Shown here one piece after another: positions 24,872 to 32,900 of a stretch of 50,247 nt of DNA (its first letter is position 1; every line of letters begins with the position of its first letter). The position numbers and the translations under genes were made by a program. The DNA comes from Armatimonadota bacterium. Lineage in GTDB: Bacteria; Armatimonadota; Fervidibacteria; Fervidibacterales; Thermosaccharophagaceae. The stretch lies in contig JANXAS010000022.1 of the NCBI GenBank assembly GCA_025062195.1, forward strand, positions 1 through 50,247, given 5' to 3'. Under the pieces are notes generated by a model, which did no database searches, had not been told where the DNA came from, and saw only the letters and a program-made list of their open reading frames with translations.

Positions 24872-25669
24872 ATGAAGATGGCTCGCTTATTGCAGCGGTT
24901 AGGCAGGCTGATGCTTGTCTTGAACCCAGCTGCGTGCTTTATATTGCTCACGGAGGGCAAAGGTAAGGCAAGGGCATACCTCTCGCATATGTGGTGGATG
25001 TTCACTTTGCGTGAGTCGTTACCAGTCTTCACTACATCGCCATTGCTCATACCGAGGGTGAGGGTTGAAGAGGTCTTTGAAGGGATTGACATAAGTCATG
25101 TTGAACTTCTTTACCCGATGCCCCGCCCCGGAGGTGTTAAGGTTGAGGAGCTCATCATCATCTGTGCCATTGTGCGGGCGCTCAATCCAAAGCTCATCGT
25201 TGAGATTGGGACATGTGAGGGTAGGACAACGATAAATATGGCGCTTCACTCTCCCGAGGACGCACAGTTGATCACACTTGACTTGCCACCGGATTCGCCG
25301 CCGCAGGGTCAAAAGGGAGCAATTGAGGGCGGTCTTGATTATCGTCAAATGGGCATACCAAAGCCCGGTTTGCTGTTTGAGAATCACCCGCTCAAGCGCA
25401 AGATAAAGCTTGTGCTTGCCGATTCAACGAAGTTTGACTGGACACCATATGAAGGTTTGGTTGACTTAGTCTTTGTTGATGGCGCACACGATTATGAGAG
25501 CGTTGCGAAAGATAGCGAAAATGCCCTGAGCATTACTAAGGAGGGCAGTGTCATCCTATGGCATGATTATGGCGTTGTAGAAGGTGTTACGGCGGCTTTG
25601 AACAAGCTCAGCGAACGCTACCCAATAAAGCATATAGATGGCACAAGCATAGCATGCCTGCGAAGATAA
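24872..25669 (+). CDS. Class I SAM-dependent methyltransferase
   Basis: A 265-residue methyltransferase of the Methyltransf_24 type. Motif I is LIVEIGTCEGRTTINMA (SAM-binding glycine loop), followed by AQLITLDLPP (acidic end of strand 2), VDLVFVDGAHDYESVAKDS (acidic strand 4 with the HDYE metal/catalytic segment seen in such enzymes), and GSVILWHDYG. The N-terminal 80 residues contain a hydrophobic stretch that may hold the protein at the membrane. The start ATG follows GGTGGTGAGGCAGG. Placed between glycosyltransferases, it probably methylates a glycan or its precursor; the acceptor is unknown. The next glycosyltransferase follows after 120 bp. Confidence 0.82.
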   Translation: MKMARLLQRLGRLMLVLNPAACFILLTEGKGKARAYLSHMWWMFTLRESLPVFTTSPLLIPRVRVEEVFEGIDISHVELLYPMPRPGGVKVEELIIICAIVRALNPKLIVEIGTCEGRTTINMALHSPEDAQLITLDLPPDSPPQGQKGAIEGGLDYRQMGIPKPGLLFENHPLKRKIKLVLADSTKFDWTPYEGLVDLVFVDGAHDYESVAKDSENALSITKEGSVILWHDYGVVEGVTAALNKLSERYPIKHIDGTSIACLRR

Positions 25670-25789
25670 CACTAACGCTTCAAGCGATGCAAGCATTTGT
25701 GGGCGAGGTCGCTGCTTTTAGGTGCGCTCGTTGCGTCCCTGCGGCTTACAATTTTGCCCACCACCTTCGCAGTTAGGAGTGGTAAGCTG

Positions 25790-26890
25790 ATGGCGCGCGT
25801 AGCGGTTGATGCACGCCCGCTGATGAAGCGAGAACGCACAGGGGTTGAAAATGTGAGCCTTCAATTCCTTAGCCTCATATTGCATGCCAAGGACAAGCAC
25901 CAATGGCACTTCTATTTTACCGAGCCGCCAACATTTGCTCTCCCGCAAGAGATACGCTGGCGGAGTTATCGTGGCAAAGGATGGCTTCGTTTGATCGTCC
26001 CAATTTGGATGCTTGTTGATCGCATTCAACTCATTCATTTCGGGATTGCCTATGTGCCACCACTTGCAAGATTCACCCCTTCAAAGATTGCGGTTACAGC
26101 GTGCGATATCATGTGGCTTGATAATATCAACATAATTGATCCGCCAAGCCGCAAGTTCATTCTTAAGGGCGTTTTACCATCGCTCAAATATCGCTCCGAT
26201 TACTTTATCGCAATATCTGAGGCAACTAAATCGGACTTGATTCACAAGCTTGGTGTGCCAAGCGATAGAGTTAGCCTTGTTTACCCATATGTGCCGGACG
26301 GATTTAAACCCGCCGCGAATGCAGATGAAGCTGTAAGACAACTCTACGGTATTGAGGGGCGCTTCCTGCTTTTCGTTGGCGTCGCCAAACCAAATAAAAA
26401 CATCGGCAGGCTATTAGATGCATTCTCGCTTGTGCGTTTATCACATCCTGATGCCAAGTTGGTTGTAGCTGGCTTCGTCATGCCATTTTGGGAGGAGACA
26501 CAGCGCTTGTTGCGCGGTGAGCCGAATGTAATCTGGTTGCAATATGTCCCTGACGACCACCTCCCGCTGCTTTACAGCGCTTGCACGGCTTTTGTTTCAC
26601 CGGCGCTGAATGAGGGTTTTGGGCTCCCATTGCTTGAGGCGATGGCTTGCGGCGCACCAGTTATAGCTGGCAACACAGGTGCACAACCTGAGGTAGTTGG
26701 AGATGCTGGGCTGCTTGTAAATCCGTTTGATGTCAGTGATATCGCCGATGCAATGAAAGCTGTATTAAGCGATGTGTCATTGCGCTCACAAATGTCGGTC
26801 AGTTCAATTGAGCGCTCTCGCATGTTTAATAAGGAGCGCTCACTGGAACAGTTGCTATCAGCGTATGAGCATGCACTGAGAGAAGGTTGA
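25790..26890 (+). CDS. GT4 glycosyltransferase (group 1)
   Basis: A 366-residue GT-B glycosyltransferase. The start is ATG 25790 ([12 protein letters not shown]) after AGGAGTGGT; the frame is open from 25697 but without a ribosome site. Motifs: [14 protein letters not shown] acceptor loop, [21 protein letters not shown], and the E-x7-E motif [20 protein letters not shown] with [14 protein letters not shown]. It is the third GT4 gene here and the only one on the plus strand, with the methyltransferase. The sugar donor cannot be read from sequence. A 133-bp gap separates it from glutamine synthetase. Confidence 0.9.
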   Translation: MARVAVDARPLMKRERTGVENVSLQFLSLILHAKDKHQWHFYFTEPPTFALPQEIRWRSYRGKGWLRLIVPIWMLVDRIQLIHFGIAYVPPLARFTPSKIAVTACDIMWLDNINIIDPPSRKFILKGVLPSLKYRSDYFIAISEATKSDLIHKLGVPSDRVSLVYPYVPDGFKPAANADEAVRQLYGIEGRFLLFVGVAKPNKNIGRLLDAFSLVRLSHPDAKLVVAGFVMPFWEETQRLLRGEPNVIWLQYVPDDHLPLLYSACTAFVSPALNEGFGLPLLEAMACGAPVIAGNTGAQPEVVGDAGLLVNPFDVSDIADAMKAVLSDVSLRSQMSVSSIERSRMFNKERSLEQLLSAYEHALREG

Positions 26891-27023
26891 AGGTGCTAAA
26901 TGCCCTTCAATCTTTCACAGCGATATGTGTCATGCTGCAATACTGGCGCTGAGCTTTAAGGCAAGAGGGTTCAACTTGATGACTGCCCCAAAGCCGCTAT
27001 CTTAACCATGGAGGTGTGCATGT

Positions 27024-28442
27024 ATGCCAGATACACCGTCAGAAGTGATAGCAATGGCGAGGCAGGAAAATGTGCAAGTGATTGATTTGCGCTTCACCGA
27101 CTTGCTGGGCACATGGCAGCACTTTAGCATATCTCTGCGGGAGCTGTCCGAAGAGCTCTTTGAGGATGGGGTTGGATTTGACGGTTCATCCATACGGGGT
27201 TTCCAAGAGATACATGAAAGCGACATGATACTTATCCCAGACCCGAAAACGGCATTTGTTGACCCATTCCTTGAAGTGCCCACTATGGTAATCATATGCG
27301 ATGTGGTTGATCCGATAACTCGCGAGCGCTACTCAAGAGACCCGCGATACATTGCTCAGAAAGCCGAACGCTATCTGGTGGGCACAGGAATCGCTGATAC
27401 CAGTTACTGGGGACCGGAGGCGGAGTTCTTTATTTTCAACGATGTCCGCTACGATGTTGCATCAAACTACAGTTACTATTTTGTAGACTCGCATGAAGGC
27501 ATATGGAACTCTGGGAGGGATGAGAACCCAAACCTTGCCCACAAGCTCCGTTATAAGGAGGGATACTTTCCAACGCCGCCATCTGACACCCTGCAGGATA
27601 TTCGTTCCGAAATAATGCTCACACTTGAGCGCATAGGCATACCATGCGAGGTTCATCATCACGAAGTGGCAACGGGCGGTCAGGGTGAAGTTGACCTTCA
27701 TTACGACACGCTCACTCGCATGGCTGATAAGGTCATGATGTTCAAGTATGTCGTGAAAATGGTCGCAAGGAGGCATGGCATGACCGCTACATTCATGCCA
27801 AAGCCGCTTTTTGGTGACAATGGTTCGGGTATGCACACACACCAGAGCTTATGGCGCCGTGGCGTGAATTTGTTCTACGATGAAGGTGGTTATGCACAGC
27901 TAAGCGAGATTGGCCGTTATTACATCGGCGGACTGCTGAGGCATGCTCCAGCGCTGCTTGCGTTTTGCGCTCCTACAGTTAACTCATACAGGCGGTTAGT
28001 GCCGGGTTATGAAGCTCCTGTCAGGTTGGCATATTCGCAGAGGAACAGAAGCGCATGCATTCGCATACCAGTCTATTCTCGCGACCCGAAGGAAAAGCGA
28101 ATTGAGTTTAGACCGCCTGACCCAAGCTGCAATCCATACATTGCGTTTGCAGCAATGCTTATGGCTGGTATTGATGGTGTTCTAAATCGCATTGACCCTG
28201 GCGAGCCGGTGGACAAGAATATTTACGACCTTCCCCCAGAAGAGGCGAAGGCAATACCAATGTTGCCGTCCTCACTTGAAGAGGCGCTGAGATGCTTAGA
28301 GGCTGACTACACATTCCTGCTGCGTGGCGATGTGTTCACTGAGGATGTCATACAGATGTGGATTGATTTCAAGCGAAGAGAAATTAACGCTCTAAGCATA
28401 CACCCGCACCCATACGAGTTCTATCTTTACTACGATGCCTAA
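27024..28442 (+). CDS. glnA: Glutamine synthetase, type I (beta-like)
   Basis: A 472-residue dodecameric-type enzyme that makes glutamine from glutamate, ammonia and ATP. Asp53 loop DGSSIRGF, the metal site GPEAEFFIF, NGSGMHTHQS, the ATP site APTVNSYRRLVPGYEAP and EFRPPDPSCNPY are all present. The loop RIDPGEPVDKNIYDLPPEE places Tyr401 where GlnE adenylylates GSI-beta enzymes; the first position of the pattern is Arg instead of Lys. Length (472) also fits the beta form. The start ATG follows GGAGGTG at 27010-27016. Control by adenylylation is therefore likely if a GlnE is present elsewhere. No PII gene is near. Confidence 0.97.
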   Translation: MPDTPSEVIAMARQENVQVIDLRFTDLLGTWQHFSISLRELSEELFEDGVGFDGSSIRGFQEIHESDMILIPDPKTAFVDPFLEVPTMVIICDVVDPITRERYSRDPRYIAQKAERYLVGTGIADTSYWGPEAEFFIFNDVRYDVASNYSYYFVDSHEGIWNSGRDENPNLAHKLRYKEGYFPTPPSDTLQDIRSEIMLTLERIGIPCEVHHHEVATGGQGEVDLHYDTLTRMADKVMMFKYVVKMVARRHGMTATFMPKPLFGDNGSGMHTHQSLWRRGVNLFYDEGGYAQLSEIGRYYIGGLLRHAPALLAFCAPTVNSYRRLVPGYEAPVRLAYSQRNRSACIRIPVYSRDPKEKRIEFRPPDPSCNPYIAFAAMLMAGIDGVLNRIDPGEPVDKNIYDLPPEEAKAIPMLPSSLEEALRCLEADYTFLLRGDVFTEDVIQMWIDFKRREINALSIHPHPYEFYLYYDA

Positions 28443-28511
28443 GGGGTGGCGGTATAGGCGGTATAGCACAGTTTAAATCAACAGGAGTTACACAATTGGT
28501 GTTGTTTTGTA

Positions 28512-28898
28512 TTGTCGGACAATAAACCGCCGGACAAAAATGGTGACAAAAAGAATGACGCGGGCAACTTAACAGCGGGCATCGTGTTCAACTTCACAGC
28601 TTCCAATCAATTTGGGGCCGATAAAATTTTGCCCGTTAAATTCGTGGGTGGTTTGGGGATGACATTTTCTATCTTTTGTGATGAGGCTATAGAGGCTATA
28701 GGAGGGCGAGTTTTTGGCAGGGCTTCAAACGAGCTAAAAGCTCTTTTTATCCTATGGGATTGGCTTATGTGGGATTTGTCACTCCAAGAGAATCCTCGCC
28801 ATAGTAGACGAACTAACTGCCACATTGTGATTCCTCGCTGCTCAACAGGTTCGGCACCGGATGTTAGCGTTGACTTTATCTCTTTCCCCATTGAGTGA
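28512..28898 (+). CDS. Weak hypothetical gene, possibly remnant
   Basis: An open frame of 128 codons from TTG 28512 after glnA. The first ~35 residues are hydrophilic (MSDNKPPDKNGDKKNDAGN), then come NLTAGIVFNFTASNQFGADK and a hydrophobic stretch, and the C-terminal third loses protein-like character. No ribosome binding site is at a proper distance. The second half lies over a stretch with the look of a dispersed intergenic repeat. Either a small uncharacterised protein or a gene truncated by that repeat; not recognised as a family. Confidence 0.3.
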   Translation: MSDNKPPDKNGDKKNDAGNLTAGIVFNFTASNQFGADKILPVKFVGGLGMTFSIFCDEAIEAIGGRVFGRASNELKALFILWDWLMWDLSLQENPRHSRRTNCHIVIPRCSTGSAPDVSVDFISFPIE

Positions 28899-29070
28899 GT
28901 GGAACATCGTGCAGTTGCACAATACAATTTTTCAGAGATCGGAGCAGCATCCAACTTGTTTTGAATTTATCCTTCTAACTGTGCAGATGATGAGCAAGCG
29001 CTATGGCACATTAAAATGCGTTTCAGTGGTAATACAGGTGGCAAAATGTGTGATGGTTAGTAATGTGGTT

Positions 29071-29092
29071 TTTTCATCTCAATAGATGAAAA
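29071..29092. promoter_or_regulatory. 8-bp inverted repeat before the dehydrogenase gene
   Basis: TTTTCATC-TCAATA-GATGAAAA is a perfect inverted repeat directly before the ribosome site AGGGGGGAAAG of the gene at 29106. It could be an operator or an mRNA hairpin in the leader. The effect on expression is not known. Confidence 0.35.
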
Positions 29093-29105
29093 GGGGGGAA
29101 AGGCT

Positions 29106-30152
29106 ATGCCTTCCATGAAAGCAGCGGTGTTGCATGGCATCAACGACATTCGCGTTGAGGAGATTGAAATGCCGAGCATAAAGAGCGATGACGAGGTCCT
29201 GATACGCATAAGGGCTGTTGGCATTTGTGGTTCTGACATTCACTACTACCGTGAGGGGCGCATCGGAAGGTTCGTTGTGACCAAGCCGCACATACTCGGG
29301 CATGAGTGTGCCGGTGAGATTGTGGAAGTTGGTAAGGCTGTGAAGCATTTGAAGCCGGGCGATAAAGTGGCTATTGAGCCAGGTGTTGGATGTCGCAGGT
29401 GCAAATATTGCCACGAAGGGCGCTACAACCTTTGTCCGGATGAGACATTTATGGGGACGCCACCAACTGGCGGTGCATTTACTGAGTATGTTGTATGGTC
29501 TGGCGATTTCGTATATAAGTTGCCCGAAGAAGTCCCCTATGAGGCGGGCGCATTATGCGAACCACTTGCAGTGGCTCTCCACGCAATCAACATGTCCGAT
29601 ATGAAGCCGGCAGCGACTGTGGCTGTTCTCGGTTGCGGACCTATTGGGTTGGCTCTAATTCAGGCTGCGTTGGCAAGCGGTGCTGCGAGGGTGATAGCAA
29701 CGGACATTTATCCATTGAGGTTGGATAAGGCAAAAGAACTCGGTGCAAGTGAGGTGTTCAACGCCAAGGAGGTGGATGCGGTTCAAGCTATACTTGATGC
29801 TACGGGTGGCGAAGGCGCAGATGTCGTATTTGAGGCTGCCGGGTCTGTCACAGCGCAGAGGCAATCCTTCTCTGTAGTTAAAAGCGGTGGAGTAATTGTG
29901 CTTGTTGGCATGACTGCTGAGACGGTAACCGAGGTTCCGCTCCTTGATTTGATAACTCGTGAGTATCAAGTGCGTGGAATACTGCGTTACGCCAACAGCT
30001 ATCCGCAGGCAGTCGCGTTCACTATCTTGGGCAAGGTCAACCTGCTCCCAATAGTCACACACCGCTTCCCATTGGATAGTATAGTGGAAGCGCTTGAAGT
30101 TTCCGACACGCGAAAGGATGAGTCAATCAAAGTCATGATCAAGATGGATTGA
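29106..30152 (+). CDS. Zinc-dependent polyol (sorbitol-type) dehydrogenase
   Basis: A 348-residue medium-chain dehydrogenase. Catalytic zinc ligands are Cys41 (GICGSD), His66-Glu67 (GHE) and probably Glu152 (GALCEPLAVALHA). The structural zinc site is Cys96, Cys99, Cys102, Cys110. The nucleotide fold GCGPIGL (177-182) is followed by Asp200 (ATDIYPLRL), which favours NAD over NADP. IHYYREGRIG and CEPLAVALHA are typical of sorbitol/L-iditol/xylitol dehydrogenases, so oxidation of a polyol to a ketose is the best guess; threonine dehydrogenase-like activity is an alternative. The start follows AGGGGGGAAAG; ATG 29115 is a possible second start. A 76-bp gap leads to the next small gene. Confidence 0.88.
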   Translation: MPSMKAAVLHGINDIRVEEIEMPSIKSDDEVLIRIRAVGICGSDIHYYREGRIGRFVVTKPHILGHECAGEIVEVGKAVKHLKPGDKVAIEPGVGCRRCKYCHEGRYNLCPDETFMGTPPTGGAFTEYVVWSGDFVYKLPEEVPYEAGALCEPLAVALHAINMSDMKPAATVAVLGCGPIGLALIQAALASGAARVIATDIYPLRLDKAKELGASEVFNAKEVDAVQAILDATGGEGADVVFEAAGSVTAQRQSFSVVKSGGVIVLVGMTAETVTEVPLLDLITREYQVRGILRYANSYPQAVAFTILGKVNLLPIVTHRFPLDSIVEALEVSDTRKDESIKVMIKMD

Positions 30153-30228
30153 TGGGCAGTATTGGCGATGTGGAAGCACGATGCTTATGCGTTAATTAAT
30201 GTTGTGGGCAACTGGTGGTGTATTTTGG

Positions 30229-30576
30229 ATGAATGAGTTTGTGTTAGTGGACGAGTTCTACTGCGAGACCCTTTTAAGGGCTGTTGAGGAAGTTCGTTTT
30301 GAGAGGCGTTGGAAGTTATGGGTGAGTGTGAAGGGCAGCAAGTGCGTAGTTAGGATACGGCGTTTCATTTTCCCTGTAACAGTTCTTTTCGTTGACGGCA
30401 CAAGGGTCAGAATACTCACCCATGAGGGTCGTGTTGTATGGGAGGCGTATCAAAGGCGCGCATCAGCTCAAGAGCCACTGCGCAGGTTAATAGATGAGTT
30501 GAGATTCCAAAACTTGCTCTCACAGTGGTGTGGAGCCGAGCCTTTGCAAGGCGATGTGGGCGATATGTCTGTCTGA
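30229..30576 (+). CDS. Small hypothetical protein upstream of nadB
   Basis: A 115-residue protein not recognised as a family. The start ATG 30229 is set by GGTGGTG at 30214-30220. It reads as a mostly beta-stranded basic N-terminal part (WKLWVSVKGSKCVVRIRRFI, VTVLFVDGTRVRILTHEGR) and an alpha-helical C-terminal part (EPLRRLIDELRFQNLLSQW). It lacks membrane segments or a signal peptide. It lies 37 bp before nadB and is likely on the same transcript. Confidence 0.6.
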   Translation: MNEFVLVDEFYCETLLRAVEEVRFERRWKLWVSVKGSKCVVRIRRFIFPVTVLFVDGTRVRILTHEGRVVWEAYQRRASAQEPLRRLIDELRFQNLLSQWCGAEPLQGDVGDMSV

Positions 30577-30613
30577 GCTGTTGGTTTTGGCGCTGCGTGG
30601 CAGGTGAGATTTA

Positions 30614-32311
30614 ATGGCGCATATTGGAAGGTATCTTGTCACTGCCGAGGATTGCAAAGCGCGCAGTTTGGTGGTGCGCCATTATGATGCTGTTGTGATC
30701 GGGAGCGGCATAGCTGGTCTTTGGACAACGCTGAAACTTTTATCGCTGGGCGATTTGAGAATCGCCATCGTGAGCAAGTTATCGGCACACGAATGCAACA
30801 CTTACTATGCTCAGGGCGGCATCGCTACAGTGGTGAGCCCCGAAGATTCGTTTGAGCTGCATTTTAGAGATACAGTTGAAGCCGGCGCCGGATTGTGCAA
30901 CGAAGAGGCTGTATGGGTGCTCGTCACCGAGACGCCGAAAAGGATTGAAGAGCTGTGTAGCCTCGGCGTGAGGTTTGAGAGCGATGATGAGGGATTCAAG
31001 TTGGCTCGTGAGGGCGCCCATGGCATTAGGCGAATCATTTACGCTCGTGGAGACAGAACTGGATGCGAAGTTGAGCAGGTGTTGCTTTCAAGGGTGAGAG
31101 GGGCAAAGGTTGATCTGATTGAATGGGCATTTGCCATTGACTTGCTAACGAGCGATGACGAATGTTTTGGCGTGCTCGTTTGGTCGGAACATGATGGCAA
31201 ATACATGGCATTGCTCTCCTCGGTAACATTCATATGCACAGGCGGCATTGGACAGCTTTATGATTCAACCACAAATGCAAAGGTAGCAACCGGTGATGGC
31301 TTAGCCATGGCGTATCGCGCTGGTGCGAGGCTCGCCGACATTGAGTTTGTCCAATTCCATCCCACAGCGCTCGTTGAGAGGCGTTCTCAAAGATTGCTCT
31401 TGAGCGAGACTGTGCGTGGTGAGGGGGGAATCCTGCTCAATACCGATGGTGAGCGATTTATGCTCCGTTATCATCCGATGGCGGAGCTTGCGCCCAGGGA
31501 TATTGTCAGCCGGGCGATATTTTATGAGATGAGGCGCTTGGGCAAAGACCATGTGCTGCTTGATATGAGGTCGCTAAATGCCGAGTTTATAAAGCGACGT
31601 TTCCCATTCATATACGAGCAGTGCCTTGAGCGTGGCTATGATTTGACAAAGCAACCACTTCCAGTGGCGCCCGCAGCGCACTACATAATGGGTGGCATTG
31701 AGGTTGACCTTTTCGGGCGCACAAGCATCCGCAGGCTTTTTGCTGTTGGGGAGGCGTCCTGCACCGGCTTGCACGGCGCAAACAGGCTTGCGAGCAATTC
31801 GCTTAATGAGGCGCTCGTTTTCGGTCATAGGGCTGTTGGGGCTGCTTCTGAGTTCATAGCTGATGGGCATCCGGATTTTGACCCGCTGGCGCTTCTGCCA
31901 AGCAGGATGGTGGTTGGAAAGGATGTGGATTTCGTTCACATGAGAAGTGGGTTGCAAAAGTTGATGTGGGAGAGCGTTGGCATAGTCCGCGAAAGGCAAG
32001 GTCTTGATGCGACCCGCTCGCAACTTGAGCATTGGCTGAGTGCAATAGGACATGTCCCAATAGATGTGAGGGCATGGGAAGTCATGAACATGCTCCTTGT
32101 GGGAAGGCTGATTGTTGAGTCGGCGCTGATGCGCACAGAGAGCAGGGGCGCTCACTATCGTGAAGATTACCCGATAAGGGACGATGCGAATTGGGCAGCG
32201 CGGCTCGTTCACAGGCGTTGCCTCTCTGGGTTTGGAATTAAAGTGCCGGGGGAAGTTATCACAGTGAATGTTATCAAGGTGAGAGAAAGGCGCTTAGCAG
32301 CAAGCGACTGA
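30614..32311 (+). CDS. nadB: L-aspartate oxidase
   Basis: A 565-residue FAD enzyme that oxidises L-aspartate to iminoaspartate, the first step of de novo NAD synthesis with NadA. The FAD loop GSGIAG is at residues 30-35, then YYAQGGIA, ARGDRTGCEVE, FHPTAL, SETVRGEGG, APRDIVSRAI, PVAPAAHYIMGGI and GEASCTGLHGANRLASNSL, all diagnostic for NadB rather than succinate dehydrogenase. An N-terminal extension of about 22 residues precedes the FAD strand. The start follows GGCAGGTGAG. NadA and NadC are not in the window. It sits before two aspartate-metabolism genes. Confidence 0.96.
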   Translation: MAHIGRYLVTAEDCKARSLVVRHYDAVVIGSGIAGLWTTLKLLSLGDLRIAIVSKLSAHECNTYYAQGGIATVVSPEDSFELHFRDTVEAGAGLCNEEAVWVLVTETPKRIEELCSLGVRFESDDEGFKLAREGAHGIRRIIYARGDRTGCEVEQVLLSRVRGAKVDLIEWAFAIDLLTSDDECFGVLVWSEHDGKYMALLSSVTFICTGGIGQLYDSTTNAKVATGDGLAMAYRAGARLADIEFVQFHPTALVERRSQRLLLSETVRGEGGILLNTDGERFMLRYHPMAELAPRDIVSRAIFYEMRRLGKDHVLLDMRSLNAEFIKRRFPFIYEQCLERGYDLTKQPLPVAPAAHYIMGGIEVDLFGRTSIRRLFAVGEASCTGLHGANRLASNSLNEALVFGHRAVGAASEFIADGHPDFDPLALLPSRMVVGKDVDFVHMRSGLQKLMWESVGIVRERQGLDATRSQLEHWLSAIGHVPIDVRAWEVMNMLLVGRLIVESALMRTESRGAHYREDYPIRDDANWAARLVHRRCLSGFGIKVPGEVITVNVIKVRERRLAASD

Positions 32312-32346
32312 GGTTTTGGTGGCGCAAAGCAACGAGGTGAAAGCAA

Positions 32347-32889
32347 ATGCTCCGCAAAAGGGCAGGGCGTTTCGTTACGATATGTGAGACGGAGTTGCTG
32401 CGCAAGAGAGGCGTTACAGAGGTTACATGTGATACCAGTTTCACTCACTTTGTCATTCCGCTCCATGGCAGCGGTGTAAAGGTGGCACAGGAACAAGTTC
32501 GCATTGTATGTGCTTTGAGCGAAGCCAACATCAAATTGATGCTCGTCAAGTTTCATCCGCATGCGCTGCACTTCACCGTCCGTTCAGCGGAACAGAGTGA
32601 GGCATTGAAGGTCTTGAAGAGTCTGCGTCTAAAACGTGAGCCGAAGATGACGGGTAATTGTTGCCTGATTGCCGTTGTATCTTCCGCGATGAGAGACCTT
32701 CCTGGGGTAATGTCACGCATTGCTGAAGCCGCTTTGCGTTTATCAGTTGATGTGCTTGAAATAAGCGATACAAAGTCAGCAGTTCTACTGCTTGTGGGGG
32801 AGGCGAAAGCAGAGCTGTTCAAAAATGCTCTTTGTCAGGCGTTCGGGATCAAACCCTCAAAGCGCACGGGGCACTCCTCTGCTATGTGA
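32347..32889 (+). CDS. Stand-alone tandem ACT-domain protein
   Basis: A 180-residue protein made of two ACT-like domains (about residues 15-100 and 105-170). The second half (CLIAVVSSAMRDLPGVMSRI, VDVLEISDTKSAVLLLVGEA) is laid out like the C-terminal ACT domain of the aspartokinase encoded next, which has VTVSIVAPNVREHPEVLARA and VFQVSDADHSLSFLVYEEDA. It carries no kinase domain. ACT domains bind amino acids, so this could be a separate regulatory subunit for the aspartokinase, comparable in idea to the beta subunit of Bacillus aspartokinase II, which is made from an internal start. The start ATG follows CGAGGTGAAAG; the stop is 11 bp before the kinase start. Confidence 0.75.
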   Translation: MLRKRAGRFVTICETELLRKRGVTEVTCDTSFTHFVIPLHGSGVKVAQEQVRIVCALSEANIKLMLVKFHPHALHFTVRSAEQSEALKVLKSLRLKREPKMTGNCCLIAVVSSAMRDLPGVMSRIAEAALRLSVDVLEISDTKSAVLLLVGEAKAELFKNALCQAFGIKPSKRTGHSSAM

Positions 32890-32900
32890 GGGTGATGCTT

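Larger units (their letters stand above)
28443..29105. other. Mostly non-coding stretch after glnA
   Basis: Apart from the weak frame at 28512-28898, this 663-bp stretch holds GGCGGTATA twice in tandem (28450-28468), a copy of the AGGAGTTACACA motif (28482-28498), and, read on the minus strand at about 28770-28905, a segment with GAGCAGCGAGGAATC and GCGAGGATTC..GAGTGACAAA. This resembles a class of short dispersed repeats seen in many bacterial genomes, but I cannot confirm it. No tRNA or rRNA is present. Confidence 0.4.
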
